Source of the DNA: Acanthosepion pharaonis
Taxonomy: Eukaryota; Mollusca; Cephalopoda; Sepiida; Sepiidae
Assembly: GCA_903632075.3 (NCBI GenBank)
Contig: CAHIKZ030002024.1
Coordinates: forward strand, 4,699,001 to 4,763,000
DNA length: 64,000 bases
Direction of reading: 5' to 3'
The notes below the pieces were generated by a model that was given only the letters and a program-made list of their open reading frames with translations, was not told where the DNA came from and did not search any database. This document shows, one piece after another, positions 30,641 through 42,175 of this stretch. Made by a program: the position numbers and the translations under genes. Every line of letters starts with the position of its first letter. Position 1 is the first letter of the stretch.

Positions 30641-31790
30641 GATGCTTCAATCTTGACCTCTTTAAGTTAAGGTTCAATCATTACTTATCTCCATATCTAC
30701 ATAATCCTCGCTTCCTTCTTCTTACTCTTGCATTTATATTACACATCTCAGTCACTAACCCTCTACCTTGAGTAGCTCTTGAGCCTAATCTTTGGTGAAC
30801 ACTAGGAAAAAAGTATAGGGTCTGTGTTCAAATCTAGGTAAAAGCCAGTATTTCAAATACAGATTTTTAAGACAGGGACATTTTATCTATAGAAGGGACC
30901 AGTGTGAACTATATAACAGAAGCACCAGACCAGATGCTACAAACTTGACATCTTCAAGTCAAGGGTCAAGTATTACCCATCTTCTATATCTACATAATCC
31001 TCACTTTGTATTTCCTACACTTAAAATCTGGAAGACCAGATTCTGGCAGCTTATCTCTACTCTCCTGTTGGCTTAATGGGGGAAGGACTGGATTGCAAAT
31101 TTCATTATGGCCAAAACCAAACACCCACCATCAAGCTGACCTTGTACCTTCAGCTATCATGATGGATGAGTTTTCTCTCAAGATGGTTCCTTGTCTTGAA
31201 TGCTTGTAGGGGTCCAAGCTCACCCAGATCTCAAGTGGAACCCCCGCAAAATACTCAGTTCTTTCTACTGCTCCAGTAAATATCTAACTCCCCCTGCTAT
31301 ACTCAATCTTTATAAGACTCAGATCAGGCCAAAAATGGAGTATTGTTGTCTGGAGCTTCCCATTTAGCTCTCTTGACAGAGTTTGAAATTTTCTACACAG
31401 CCTTGTGGGTGATGAATTATTTTCCACCCTACAACCTCTTTCTCGCAGTCAAAAAGTTGCCAGCCTTTTTCTGTTCTATTGCTATTTCTATTGCCTGAGT
31501 TCTGAATAGCTAGTCCCACTCCATTCTTTTCATATTCCAACAGTAAGAAATAATTTCCATTCAAACATCTTCTCCCTATGAAATGATGCTTTGCGGAACA
31601 GACTCCTGGCAGGATGGTTTCACAATTGCGAAAAAAGATTGCAGCAATTTTGAAAACATTCTGCTCAAGTCTAAGTTTAACTGTTATCTTTTTACATTTT
31701 CTTACACTTATCATAATAAATGCAGTAATAATCCTCTATCTTGAATGGCTCTTGGGCTTTGCATTGGGTGAGGTCATAGCCATTCAGCAC
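30641..31790 (+). pseudogene. LINE-C-related fragments, plus strand
   Basis: Several pieces. 30640-30800 gives SFKLRFNHYLSPYLHNP then the tail cttgagtagctcttgagcc; a second partial tail is at 30930-31010. 31200-31780 gives LDRV-NFLHSLVGDELFSTL, QPLSRSQKVASLFLFYCYF, then NDALRNRLLAGWFHNCEK and the tail cttgaatggctcttgggctt. The order matches the post-palm region of a jockey/CR1-like LINE. The 116-codon minus-strand frame (31364-31714) is a shadow of this. Confidence 0.75.
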
Positions 31791-31960
31791 TCATTTCTTT
31801 GTTTGTGAAGAGATTTTCCTGTTTCATAATACTTCCTTATTGCTCACATGCTCCGTCTATGGTATTCCTAGCATCCTTCTGTAGAACCACATCACTGAAA
31901 CTTCAAATCTTGTCATCTGCTTCATAAATGTATTTCATACTATGTAAATCTCTTCATTAA
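31791..31960 (-). pseudogene. LINE-R1 scrap
   Basis: cttattgctcacatgctccg and catccttctgtagaaccaca match 17255-17310 and 61445-61495, the LINE-R1 segment reading VLQKD...RTCEQ on the minus strand. Confidence 0.6.
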
Positions 31961-32885
31961 AAGAAGATATTAACTATGAAAATCTGTATTTAAAATCTAA
32001 GAATTAACCTGGATTTGACCACTTTTGACTGTGGAGACAACCCTATTACTTCAAGAGTGTTTTGGCACACAAGTCAGATTGCTTAAATCACAATGTCGTA
32101 AAACTTCCTGTTGAAAATACGAGTTCTATATTTCCTCTCAAGAGTTTTATATTGATTTTACTAGCAATATTGTCTCAGTATTGGATTTTAGGTTGAATCC
32201 TGTTTTTGTTAAATTCCCATGCTAATATTGAATTGGTGAACGGCATTTTAGGAGACAGAAGTCTTCTTCTGGGAAGCTAACCTTATTAATCAAAATATTG
32301 ATACAGGTGAAACATGACATGCAGAATATTGACAAGCATATCAAAAGGACAGGATGAGAAGCAAATAATACTATTACTATTAGTAATAATAAACAAATGA
32401 AGAAGGCATGACTGGATGGGAATGTTGATCCAGTTGAAACTATGCAAACAACTGAGATTTGACCATAAAACCAATGTTATATGTACAAATCAGATTCTGT
32501 TCAAGACATACTAAAGGTCAAGTCATAATGCAATTTTCATCCAGAACTGTAGGCTGATTTTTTATCTGATTGTTCTACTGGGAGTGAAATCTTCTAACTT
32601 CAGTTTGGGTTTACAGTAGTTCACTGTTGTAGTTAGCTTAAGATTTTTTACTTTTTACACTTGGAATAAATTTAGATAATTGAAGAAAGTATAAGATTTA
32701 TTTTATTTCAGATTTGCCATATTATTTTATATTTTCATTGCAAAAACAAACATTTCGTGTGCAAAATTCACAAAAAATGTTATTTAGGACTCTCAGTCTT
32801 GTTACTTGGTAGTTAATTCAACATTTTTCACTTAAAGTTAATTGAATATTTTTATCTATGAAATTTTTTATTCATGAAAGGAAAT
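31961..32885. other. Unassigned AT-rich DNA
   Basis: No recognised element. Confidence 0.4.
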
Positions 32886-32887
32886 AC

Positions 32888-34190
32888 ACTAATGATTAAC
32901 TTTATTTATTTTTGTGTCATCTGTATTTCTAACAAATGAAAAATTATGTTGAACATTTACCACACTTCTTATACTCAAATAATATAACATTTTAATTTTA
33001 CATGATTTAAAAATAAAAAAACAAACTATAAAGCTTATTTTCTAATCTTTCTTATTACAAACATCACAAAGTCTCTCACAAGAAAGTAAATTTTAATAAT
33101 GTTTTCTGTTTACTTTTTATTTTTCTTCCAAAGATTTTATTTCTTTGAGTCTGTTTTCATCTCTAAAATTAATTAAAAATATTATACGTTACATAAAGTT
33201 AATTTCATGTTTTTCTCTCTGATATTGTTATTCATAGCAAGAAATATCTTGATGATAAAATCTAATTTTTTATCAATAATTTCTCTTTTTCTTTCTAAAA
33301 GGTATTTAAAAATGTAAGTTTTTTTTTAGTTTACCATTCAAAATCATTAAAAAATCAATCATTATTTATGATTATATTATCACTCTATATGTTATCATGT
33401 TATTGGAAAATATATCTATATTATTATGATATGTAACACTACATTATTGCTATATATAATTATATATTATCATTATATTTACTATATATTATCGCTATAT
33501 ATTATTGTTATAACTACAGTGGGCGATGGGTAAACTGTTGCCATTTTATATTTTTAATTTTTTGCTTACATGTTTTTTGTTTTTGATTTTGTCAATGGCA
33601 CAGTCTAGAAGAATCAGTTTGACACCATCTGTGAGAAAAGGAGCACCTTCATGAAATTTGCTTTGCCACAAATTTAGAAATGGCATGCTGTACTGCTTGG
33701 CATTTGCACCAGAATCTCCAATATCAATGTTTCAGAGTGTTTGGATGTCAATCTGAGGAGAATACAGAGGATTCAGAAATGGCATGCTGTACTGCTTGGC
33801 ATTCACACTAGAAGCTCCAATACAAACATTCTAATTTTACGTGATTTAAAAATAAAAAATTATATATTTTATTTTTCTAGTCTTTCTTATTACAAAAGTC
33901 ACAAAGTCTCTTCCAAGAAAATCAATTTTAATAAAGTTTATGTTTACTTTTTAAAAGACTTTTCTTACAAAGATTTTATTACTTTCAGTCTGTTTTCATC
34001 TGCGAAATTAATTAAAAAATATTATTTATTACATAAGGTTAATTACATATTTTTCTCTCTGATATTGTTATTCATAGCAACAAATATATTGATGATAAAA
34101 TTTAATTTCTTATCAGTAATATGTGTTATTCTTTCTAAAAGGTATTCAAAAATGTAAGTTGAATTTTAGTTTAGTTTACCATCGAAAAAC
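32888..34190 (+). repeat. Dimeric block A-A' (X segment plus mariner end)
   Basis: A ~530-bp X segment (starts ttttaattttacatgattta at 32990, ends attgttataacta at 33516) is followed by a mariner-like 5' end starting CAGTGGGCGATGGGTAAAC (33517) and running ~300 bp. The X segment then starts again at 33828 and fades out near 34190. The mariner piece contains a second internal copy of aaatggcatgctgtactgct. Confidence 0.8.
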
Positions 34191-34886
34191 ATAATAGGAG
34201 CAAACATAATATTTTGTATGAGAAAATTAATGAAAAAAGATTTACTAAAAAATTATTATGTAAAGTTAATGTCATAATTAAATTCAGTAAATTTAATTCA
34301 ATATTTTCAGACATTGTAAATGAGGTGTACAAAATATTAACGCTAAACCATGTACTTTTAAGAATCATTTTTCCTACTTCTATTTTTTTACCTCTATAAA
34401 AAGGTATGTTTATGACAAAATCAGTCAGAATACCAATAGTTATTTTATTTTTAAATAGTAGAATAAAGTTAATTTCATGCTTATTTTGTTTAATGTCATA
34501 TTTTCGGTATGGATTCAAATATGGACATATTTGTTTCATTAAAACTGTTTTAATGTGCATAATTAATTCAAAGATTAAAATGCATATAACATTTTGTACA
34601 CTCTTGATAACTGCGTGGGAAGTGATGCATCCAAAACTCTGCCAAATTATAGATTAAATTTAATAAGATTTTAAGAAAAGAAAAAATATACCAAGATAAA
34701 AAGGATTAACATTCTGAGCCCAATTAATTATGCTCTTAATCTCCACTTTTGCTTGGCTTATTTACAGTATCAGGATCAGTTTATATCTCTATGTTTCATA
34801 TTCACAAAATATGACAATTTGCATCCCAGTACTGAATGACCATAGACAATACCCCTGAAAATATATTGTTGGAAACTTACAGCTTC
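34191..34886. other. Unassigned AT-rich DNA
   Basis: No coding motif. The segment 34850-34886 (cctgaaaatatattgttgga) is repeated at 36830 without the LTR; see the solo LTR entry. Confidence 0.45.
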
Positions 34887-34890
34887 TTGG

Positions 34891-35454
34891 TGTTATATTA
34901 AGTGTATGGTGGCAGAACAAAGAAGGAACAATGGAGCGTTAATAAGTAAACAATTGTATTAACATAGAAATACAACAAAGAGTAAACTGGGATAAATGTC
35001 TCTTGTTGAAAGAAAGAGATAAATAGAACTGTAAAAGGAATCTGCAGAGGCATACGGTAGAAGAGGAAAGGTGCAATGTGACTTACTGTGGTGACAGCCT
35101 TTGGAGAGGTGTCTTTGGAGATGGGCAGTCACATTCTGATGAATGTTGTGAACCCTGGCTGTTGTATTGTCCGACAACTGAAGATGTCCCTTTGATGGGC
35201 TTTTATATCTTTTTCTTGTACTGAGATTGGCTCCAATTTGTATTTTGTTGCTTTAGGTAGGAGTGGGTGCTATTATGTGGAAATTCTGGATTGTATTTTT
35301 ATTTGAGAGTGTAAGTAAAACGGAAGTTATGTGCTGAGCCAGTGCGCAGTTGATGGAATTTTTTGTTTCAGTTTTGGGTTTTGGAATGTTCACGTCTGGC
35401 CAGTGGTGGTATGTAACATGAATCAGAAGATCTGGCTTAAGGAAGATTATAACA
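34891..35454 (-). mobile_element. Solo LTR (564 bp)
   Basis: Starts TGTTATATTA and ends GATTATAACA, so the termini are the inverted repeat TGTTATA/TATAACA. It is flanked by a 4-bp direct repeat TTGG (34887-34890 and 35455-35458). On the minus strand a TATA-like GATATAAAAGCCC lies near 35205, which suggests minus-strand transcription in the parent element. A related locus at 36830-36905 lacks the insertion. No internal coding sequence remains, so it is a recombination product of an LTR retrotransposon. Confidence 0.8.
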
Positions 35455-35559
35455 TTGGTAAAAATTAAGCAAATAGATTTTTTAGCTAGGACCTCTAATC
35501 TGTTGTTAACTGGGACAAGGAATGAATTGTAAATTTTAATACCCCAAAATGAAACTAAT

Positions 35560-36300
35560 ATCTTTTAATCATCATAGAGAACCCTTTCTGATCAATCAGC
35601 ATGGTTGATACTAATATCCAGGATATAAACTCATTGTAGCTTCTTGGTTTCAGGTTTCCCTCTTACAAGAAGTAGAGTGATTATATTAAATCAACTGCTA
35701 AGTCTGCTTCGAGGAAAGTTCAATGTGTCATGCTAGACAAATTGCTCGTCAGAATCTAACCATAACCCTTGCACATTTGTAAATCAAACCATTCATCAGT
35801 ACCTTGAATATTGCTGCCGTATCTAGTCTGATGCTCACGTTATATATCTCAAGATACTCAACAAAATCCAAAGAAAGGTCTGTAATGTAATCAGTCATTA
35901 CCTAGTATCCTGAATTCAATCACTATCCCATCTGACTTTCCTTTATCATTTCATGACAATTGTTCTTATGAGCTTTCCTCTATGGTATCTCAAATACATT
36001 AATTTAAGTGTACTACTATACTGGCAATTAGGTCTCATTATTTTACTGTTGAAATAGGTTCATGTAACTATGTCCTATTCTAATAGTTCCTTTTCTCGCA
36101 TGTGGAGCTTTCTTGGATTTCTTGTTTCTTTGGTAACTACAATGTACAAAAATGGAAATGCAATATCAAGAAGAATCTCCTCTCTTCTTGAGTTCTTTTC
36201 TTTTATTGTCCTATTTCCTCACTAAAGTCTTCTGATTCTCTTTCATTCTTAGTAATTCTTTGTAACTTAGTGGCATTATCATTTTACTTGGTGATGTAAT
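35560..36300 (+). pseudogene. LINE-C C-terminal region
   Basis: Decayed plus-strand reading: MVDTNIQDINSL-LLG, KSTAKSASRKVQ, HICKSNHSS-P-ILLPYLV, SFHDNCSYELSSMVSQI and SHVELSW-SCFFGNYNVQKW. Same order as 9056-9700. Many stops. The 3' end is near ttacttggtgatgtaatg at 36290. Confidence 0.7.
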
Positions 36301-36600
36301 GGAATAACCTGTCACTTCCATGAGTGACTACACTATAGGTACTATCTATAAGTATCTGTAAGTCAACGGACTACAGAGACTAGCTGGGATCTTCTGAGTA
36401 CAACTCAGGCTTACGCGAGGACTACCAACCTTCCAATAGTAGCACTCACTACTGGATTGACTTGCAACAACCTTGTATATAACTGTTACCTTTGTTCTTA
36501 TTGTACTGTTTTTTTACAATAAACCTTTACTTATTTTTATCCACCTTGTTTTTCAAGTATATATTTCTGTTAGCATGGAATATAACATTTGAGATAAAAG
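36301..36600. other. LTR-like segment, weak
   Basis: More balanced composition than its surroundings (ctggattgacttgcaacaac), followed by a T-run and an AATAAA signal (ttacaataaacctttactta at about 36515). Resembles the R/U5 part of an LTR, but no matching inverted termini or target duplication were found. Confidence 0.3.
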
Positions 36601-37060
36601 GATTAAAAAATTCTTTCACGTACCACTCTGTGTATATGTGTCTGTTCTTTTAACATGAGAAATTTCCATGCATAACTTAATCTGAGATGGTGCTAAACTT
36701 GATGGTTGTCAAGGGGTTCATAACTTTTGCATGACTTATTTTAAGTATCTAGATGCATTCAGATCTGTATTTCTTCTCATACTTTGTTTGCAGGAATGCA
36801 ACATTTTGAAATACAGTCAAGCTTAACTATACACCTGAAAATACATTGTTGAGTATTTATAGTTTATTAATAAAAATTAAGTAAATTTATTTCTTACCTA
36901 GGTAACTAATTTCTTTTGCATACTACTGTATATAATTCTGTATTGTTTTTGTATATATTTTTATTATTATCAAGATATATAACCATACATTATTGCTTTA
37001 TTCTATATTAACATAATGTATAATTGTGTATTATTGTTATTTAAATATATATTATAAAGA
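36601..37060. other. AT-rich DNA including a paralogous empty site
   Basis: 36830-36905 reads cctgaaaatacattgttgag, then taaaaattaagtaaat and ttagcta/ttaccta-type agg. It corresponds to the two sides of the solo LTR at 34891-35454 joined without the LTR. The rest is unassigned. Confidence 0.55.
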
Positions 37061-37061
37061 T

Positions 37062-38442
37062 AGACTAATGATTAACTTTAATTTTTTTATGTCATCTGTA
37101 TTTCTGTTTTTAACAAATGAAAAATTATGATGAACATTTACGACACTCAAATAATATAACATTTTAATTTTACATGATTTAAAAAAAACAACAAAAACTA
37201 TACATCTTAATTTTCTACTCTTTCTTATTACAAAAGTTACAAAGTCTCTCCAAAGAAATTCAATTTTAATAATGTTTTCTGTTTACTTTTTAACAGATTT
37301 TTCTTCCAAAGATTTTATTTCTTTGAGTCTGTTTCCATCTCTAAAATTAATTAAAAATATTATATGTTACATAAAGTTAATTTCATGTTTTTCTCTCTGA
37401 TATTGTTATTCATAGCAAGAAATATCTTGATGATAAAATCTAATTTTTTATCAATAATTTCTCTTTTTCTTTCTAAAAGGTATTTAAAAATGTAAGTTTT
37501 TTTTTTAGTTAACCATTCAAAATCATTAAAAAATCAATCATTATTTATGATTATATTATCACTCTATATGTTATCATGTTACTGGCAAATATATCTATAT
37601 TATTATGATATGTAACACTACATTATTGCTATATATAATTATATATTATCATTATATTTACTATATATTATCACTATATGTTATTGTTATAACTACAGGG
37701 TGCGTCGGGTAAACTGTCGCCATTTTATATTTTTAATTTTGTGCTTAAATGTTTTTTGTTTTTGATTTTGTCAACTGCACAGTCTAGAAAAATCAGTTTG
37801 ACACCATCTGTGAGAAAAAGAGCAATTTCATGCAATTCACTTTGCCACAAATTTAGAAATGGCATGCTGTACTGCTTGGCATTTGCACCAGAAGCTCCAA
37901 TATAAACATTTTAATTTTACATGATTTAAAAATAAAAAAAATTATACATCTTATTTTTCTAGTCTTTCTTATTACAAAAGTTACAAAGTCTCTTCCAAGA
38001 AAATCAATTTTAATAAAGTTTATGTTTACTTTTTAAAAGACTTTTCTTACAAAGATTTTATTACTTTCAGTCTGTTTTCATCTACGAAATTAATTAAAAA
38101 ATATAATTTATTACATAAGGTTAATTACATATTTTTCTCTCTGATATTGTTATTCATAGCAACAAATATATTGATGATAAATTTTTATTTTTTTATCAGT
38201 AATTTGTGTTTTTCTTTTTAAATGGTTTTTAAAAATGTAAGTTGATTTTTTTAATTTACTATTCAAATCATTAAAAAATGAAATCTAATTATAATCTAAT
38301 TATCACTCTGTATAACATTATTATCATGTTATTGGCAAATATATCTATATTATTATATGTAACGCTACATTATTGCTATATATAATTATATATTATCATT
38401 ATATTTACTATATATTATCGCTATATATTATTGTTATAACTA
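37062..38442 (+). repeat. Dimeric block B-C (X segments and mariner 5' end)
   Basis: X segments start at 37151 and 37908. The first is followed at 37696 by a mariner 5' end CAGGGTGCGTCGGGTAAAC and ~210 bp of its body, fused directly to the second X. The second X leads into a complete mariner-like element at 38443. Block A-A' repeats the same order 4.18 kb upstream. Confidence 0.8.
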
Positions 38443-39207
38443 CAATGTACAATGGGTAAACTGTCATCATTTTATATTTTTAATTTTTTGCTTACATGTT
38501 TTTTGTTTTTGATTTTGTCAATGTCACAGTATAGAAGAATCAGTTTGACACCATCTGTGAGAAAAAGAGCACCTTCATGAAATTTACTTTGCCACAAATT
38601 TAGAAATGGCATGCTGTACTGCTTGGCATTTGCACCAGAATCTCCAATATCAACGTTTCAGAGTGTTTGGATGTCAATCTGAGGAGAATACAGAGGATTC
38701 AGAAAAATTTGGATGTTTCTAACAGTGATTATGAAGGTACAACAACTTTGAAAACTTACTCTGATTCTTCTGATAAGAAAAGAATTCCTGTATTTGTTGG
38801 TGAGGGCCTCAGACTCAACATGAAAGCCACACCAAACAAGAAGAAGAGCACAATCATGGCTGTCAGAGAATTTCTGTGACCACATCACCTCTTACTTCTG
38901 GCCACCAAACTCACCAGATTGCAGTCCCCTTGGGGTGCTGTTGAGTAAGAGACCAATAAAACTCCGTATAACACCAAAGATTAACTGAAGGCAAGGATTA
39001 TGGCAACATTCACCAACTTAAACAAAGAGACCATCTAGAAGAGTTGCAGAGGATTTCAAAGTTGTCTAACGGCTATGGTTGATTTTATTTAATAATTACT
39101 TTAAGATATTTTTGTGAGAGTTTGGGGAAATATATCTGTTAAAATGATATTGTAGTATAATTTTTATTTTTGCATCATTTGAATGACAGTCTATCCATTG
39201 CACATTG
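38443..39207 (+). mobile_element. mariner-like element, 765 bp, internally deleted
   Basis: Inverted termini CAATGTACAATGGGTAAACT and, on the other end, CAATGTGCAATGGATAGACT continue for about 27 bp. TA duplications flank both sides (38441-38442 and 39208-39209). Inside, 38667-38879 is open (DVNLRRIQRIQKNLD ... GEGLRLNMKATPNKKKS). It is followed by HHLLLLATKLTRLQ in another frame, where HITSYFWPPNSPDCSPL reads through; WPPNSPD is the mariner catalytic-tail motif. The expected length of an intact element is about 1.3 kb, so roughly half is missing. Confidence 0.8.
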
Positions 39208-39338
39208 TATATGTTTCCATTATAAAACTCATGTAGAATAACTTCATATTATTGCCATACATAACCATATTATTATATATACCCCCATATTATTGCTATA
39301 TATAATTAAGTATTATCAATATATAAATATACACAAAC

Positions 39339-39340
<2 letters not shown>

Positions 39341-39388
<48 letters not shown>
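39341..39388. repeat. (TA)n microsatellite
   Basis: About 24 TA units bounding fold-back E4 on its left. Confidence 0.97.
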
Positions 39389-39391
<3 letters not shown>

Positions 39392-39620
39392 AATATAATG
39401 AGAATGAAAATAATATATAAATTCTAACATTCACAGGATTAATTCAAAAGAGGGCTCAATACCGAGAGTAGAGCAATAATTATTTATTATAATTTTTTCA
39501 TATAGACGAAGACAATTTATTTACTACAAAGATGCAATCTTGTTCTGGTGCATTTAGTTGCACCTCGACTGGTGGGAAGCAAAATGGTTATATTTTATAT
39601 GAAAAAATGATATATATATA
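39392..39620 (-). mobile_element. TA-flanked fold-back element E4 with hammerhead-like core
   Basis: Shared motif GGGCTCAATACCGAGAGTAG (39452-39471). The minus strand carries CAGTCGAG, then stem II GGTGCA/TGCACC around ACTAAA (as in E2), then AGAAC, a stem III ACAAGA/TCTT-TGT and a GUA site. The first core bases are poorly kept. Same family as E2 but oppositely oriented. Right side runs into (TA)n(CA)n(TA)n at 39610-39722. Confidence 0.5.
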
Positions 39621-39621
39621 T

Positions 39622-39632
39622 ATATCACAAAC

Positions 39633-39722
<90 letters not shown>
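39622..39722. repeat. (CA)n(TA)n compound microsatellite
   Basis: (AC)n at 39633-39666 followed by (TA)n to 39722 and (TG)-rich tail. Confidence 0.96.
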
Positions 39723-39725
<3 letters not shown>

Positions 39726-40040
39726 TTGTATGTGTGTTTGTTTTTTTTCATTTGTTCAAAACAAGAGCATCAACATGTGGAAATATAAACAGTTACAAAC
39801 TGTTTGAAAAGCTAAATATGAAATCAGTTAAAGTAAAAAATAATAAAACATTTTCAAGTAAAAAAATATAAAACATTTTAAAGTAAAAAAGTATAACAAT
39901 TTTTTCTGAAAACCCACTTCTAGATAAGATATTTTTAATTTTAATATTTCTTTGTAAAAATAAGTTTATTATAAATATTATATATAAATGAATATAAATA
40001 TTAGGTGTCTTACCAAATCTTATATAAACCAGAGTCATAA
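39723..40040. other. Unassigned AT-rich DNA
   Basis: Short local repeats of aaaacattttaaagtaaaaa at 39840-39890; otherwise nothing recognised. Confidence 0.45.
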
Positions 40041-40316
40041 ATAATTACATTGGTTACACAACTACATGCTTATCCAGATGTCTTACGTTACACCTATCTG
40101 ATCACAGCTCCATTAGAACCCATTTAAACACACACACAAACTTACCAGACTCCATTAGAAACATACTAGTGAAAAACACAAATATATTAACTGCATCCAC
40201 CTGTAAAAAAAGATTAAAAATAATGGAAGCTTTAATAATTAAAAAGAAAAGGCCAACTCTTAACAACATTAACTATGAACAAAGCCACAATGTGTTAACG
40301 GTATTTGGAAATTAAA
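40041..40316 (+). pseudogene. Penelope-like/GIY-YIG C-terminal fragment
   Basis: Plus-strand text at 40160-40316 reads VKNTNILTAST-KKRLKIME then ALIIKKKRPTLNNINYEQSH and NVLTVFGN-stop. EALIIKKKRPTLN resembles the C-terminal helix of GIY-YIG domains (EA-LI---RP-LN). Fragment ends immediately before the N-terminal fragment below, consistent with a head-to-tail junction. Confidence 0.55.
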
Positions 40317-40387
40317 AACATCCCTACCACACACTAAGACATACACAGAAAGCACACAATCAATTAATCTGAAAAATTGAATCATCC

Positions 40388-40581
40388 TTGATAATAGCTA
40401 AAGGTATAGCCGAAAGCGCTAGGAAATATAAAACATTTGGACAGTTTTTATACACTCTTTGTCCAGAAAAGAAAGCTCTTGTTAGAACACAAGAAAAATT
40501 AAATAAAAAGCTCAACTGTAGTAACTTGTCTGTTGTTTTTAATGAAACATGCATAAATGAAGGATTGCTGCCTAAATATAC

Positions 40582-40590
<9 letters not shown>
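40388..40590 (+). pseudogene. Penelope-like ORF N-terminal fragment, copy 1
   Basis: Reads ARKYKTFGQFLYTLCPEKKA, LVRTQEKLNKKLNCSNLSVV and FNETCINEGLLPKYT, then runs straight into (TA)n. A second copy at 57310-57460 (NQFCTDIKELICEPERIKIK ... LFNQTWLNEDMLPIY) stops at the same residue before another (TA)n. The assignment to Penelope-like elements is from family resemblance and context. Confidence 0.55.

Positions 40591-40616
<26 letters not shown>
40584..40616. repeat. (TA)n microsatellite
   Basis: About 16 TA units between two oppositely oriented Penelope-like fragments. Confidence 0.96.
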
Positions 40617-40617
<1 letters not shown>

Positions 40618-40745
40618 CCCACTTTTTTATACGTGCAGTGCTTATTGGAAAGTGCTCAATATCAGTGATAGCGCTAACATATTTAGTTGTATTCATATGA
40701 GTTTGTGACTGTCAATTTCACGCTTATTGATTCTCAGACAAATTT
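40617..40745 (-). mobile_element. Penelope-like end fragment
   Basis: gtgctcaatatcagtgatag then cgctaacatatttag and gagtttgtgactgtcaattt. The same text is at 45755-45805 on the opposite strand, and the gagtttgtgac part also bounds the element at 45121. GTGCTCAATA...ATAGCGC parallels the GTGCTCAATAC...AGTAGAGC motif of the fold-backs. Confidence 0.6.
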
Positions 40746-41395
40746 ATATATAATCAAACAAAGTTTGGTAATGAATAATAATACTTAGGACAAGAACAAT
40801 ACATATAAGATTTGCCAGCAGTGTGTAGAAGAAGTAATCAACTGCTAGAAGTAAGTCAAGTGAATTCCACAATGAATCTCTAACTGCAGATCAACATACA
40901 GTATTAACTACTGTATGGGAATGGGTGCATACCTATTATTGCCCGTAGTTATTCTACAACAATTATCCTTATTTATAAATATATATATTCACTATATTCA
41001 GGGTGTGTCAGAAGTCACTTCAGAATTTAAAACTTTTATTTATTATTCACAAATAGTTTCATATAGAATGAAAATTCAAACATTGGAAATGTATTCAGAT
41101 TTAATCATGAAAAATTATGATTTCTACATCACATGGTCGCATTCTTGCTATAGTTTTTATCATAATTATGTTTAAAGCAGAAACCCTTGAATTTCTGTAC
41201 AGATGTTTTTCTTAAAAAGTTCAATTAAATCCAAAATAAAATTTCAAGATTTTCGTTGCTTGTTTAGTTGAGAATTTTTTTAAGGATAATATTTTGATGT
41301 TAATCTAACTTCTGAAAAAATAAAAGAAATAAAAATTATGAAAAATATGACTGAGAATATATCTCTATTGTAGCTATTTACATGATTTACATTGC
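40746..41395. other. Mostly unassigned, with a possible mariner end
   Basis: At about 41000 the string ttcagggtgtgtcagaagtc resembles a mariner terminus (CAGGGTG...), but no partner was found. 41010-41180 is open for 86 codons, without motif. Confidence 0.35.
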
Positions 41396-42175
41396 TTCAG
41401 TTCAAAATTCCAATGTATATCACCTGAAGAAGGCCTAAGCATACAAGAGCCGAAACATCATGAATATGAAAATAAAGATGAGGACATCAGTTCAAAAAAT
41501 TCAAATAGTTACAATAACTCATGTCAGAAATATAGACAGATCTTGAAGAAGGCCAAAGTATACAACAGCCAAAACATTGTGAATATGACAATAACAACAA
41601 GGACAACTGTAACAAACAATATAAATAATGTAAATAGTTACAATACCTCATCTCAGAAATACAGAGATATCCTGAAGAAGACCAAAGCATACAAGAGCCG
41701 AAACATTGGGAATAGGATAATAACATTGATGACAATAGTTCGAACTATGTAAATAGTGTAAATAGTTACAATACCTCATCTAATAAATACAGAGATATCC
41801 TGAAGAAGTCCAAAGCATACAAGAGACCAAACATTGAGAATATGATAATAACGTTGACGACAACAGGCTGAACAATGTAAATAGTGTAAATAGTTACAAT
41901 ACCTCATCTCAGAAATATCGACACATCCTGAAGAAGGTTGGAGTGTACAATGGCTGAAACTGAAACATCGTGAATGTTACAATAAAGATGAGGACAACAG
42001 TCTGAACAATGTAAATAGTGTAAATAGTTACAATAGCTCATCTCAGAAATATAGACAGATCCTGAAGAAGTCCAGAGAGTAAAACGACAGAAACGATTTG
42101 AATATGACAATAAATATGAGGACAGGACTCTGAATAATGTAAATATTGTAAATATTTTTAAATACCTAGGTAACT
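41396..42175 (+). repeat. Six-copy ~128-bp tandem repeat with CTGAAGA...GAAAC
   Basis: The landmark cctgaagaag (or cttgaagaag) falls at 41423, 41542, 41671, 41799, 41927 and 42061, a spacing of 119-134 bp. A typical unit: ctcatctcagaaatatagac, agatcctgaagaaggcc, ~12 nt, agccgaaacattgtgaatat, gacaataaagatgaggacaa, tagtccgaacaatgtaaata. After GAAAC a hairpin ATTGT/ACAAT can form. The short minus-strand and plus-strand frames have no domain. Single copies at 4232-4345 (minus) and 44510-44610 (plus). Confidence 0.9.

Noticed and set aside
36301..36600. Third solo LTR
   Set aside because: An AATAAA signal and composition suggest it, but no inverted TG...CA termini or target duplication could be matched.
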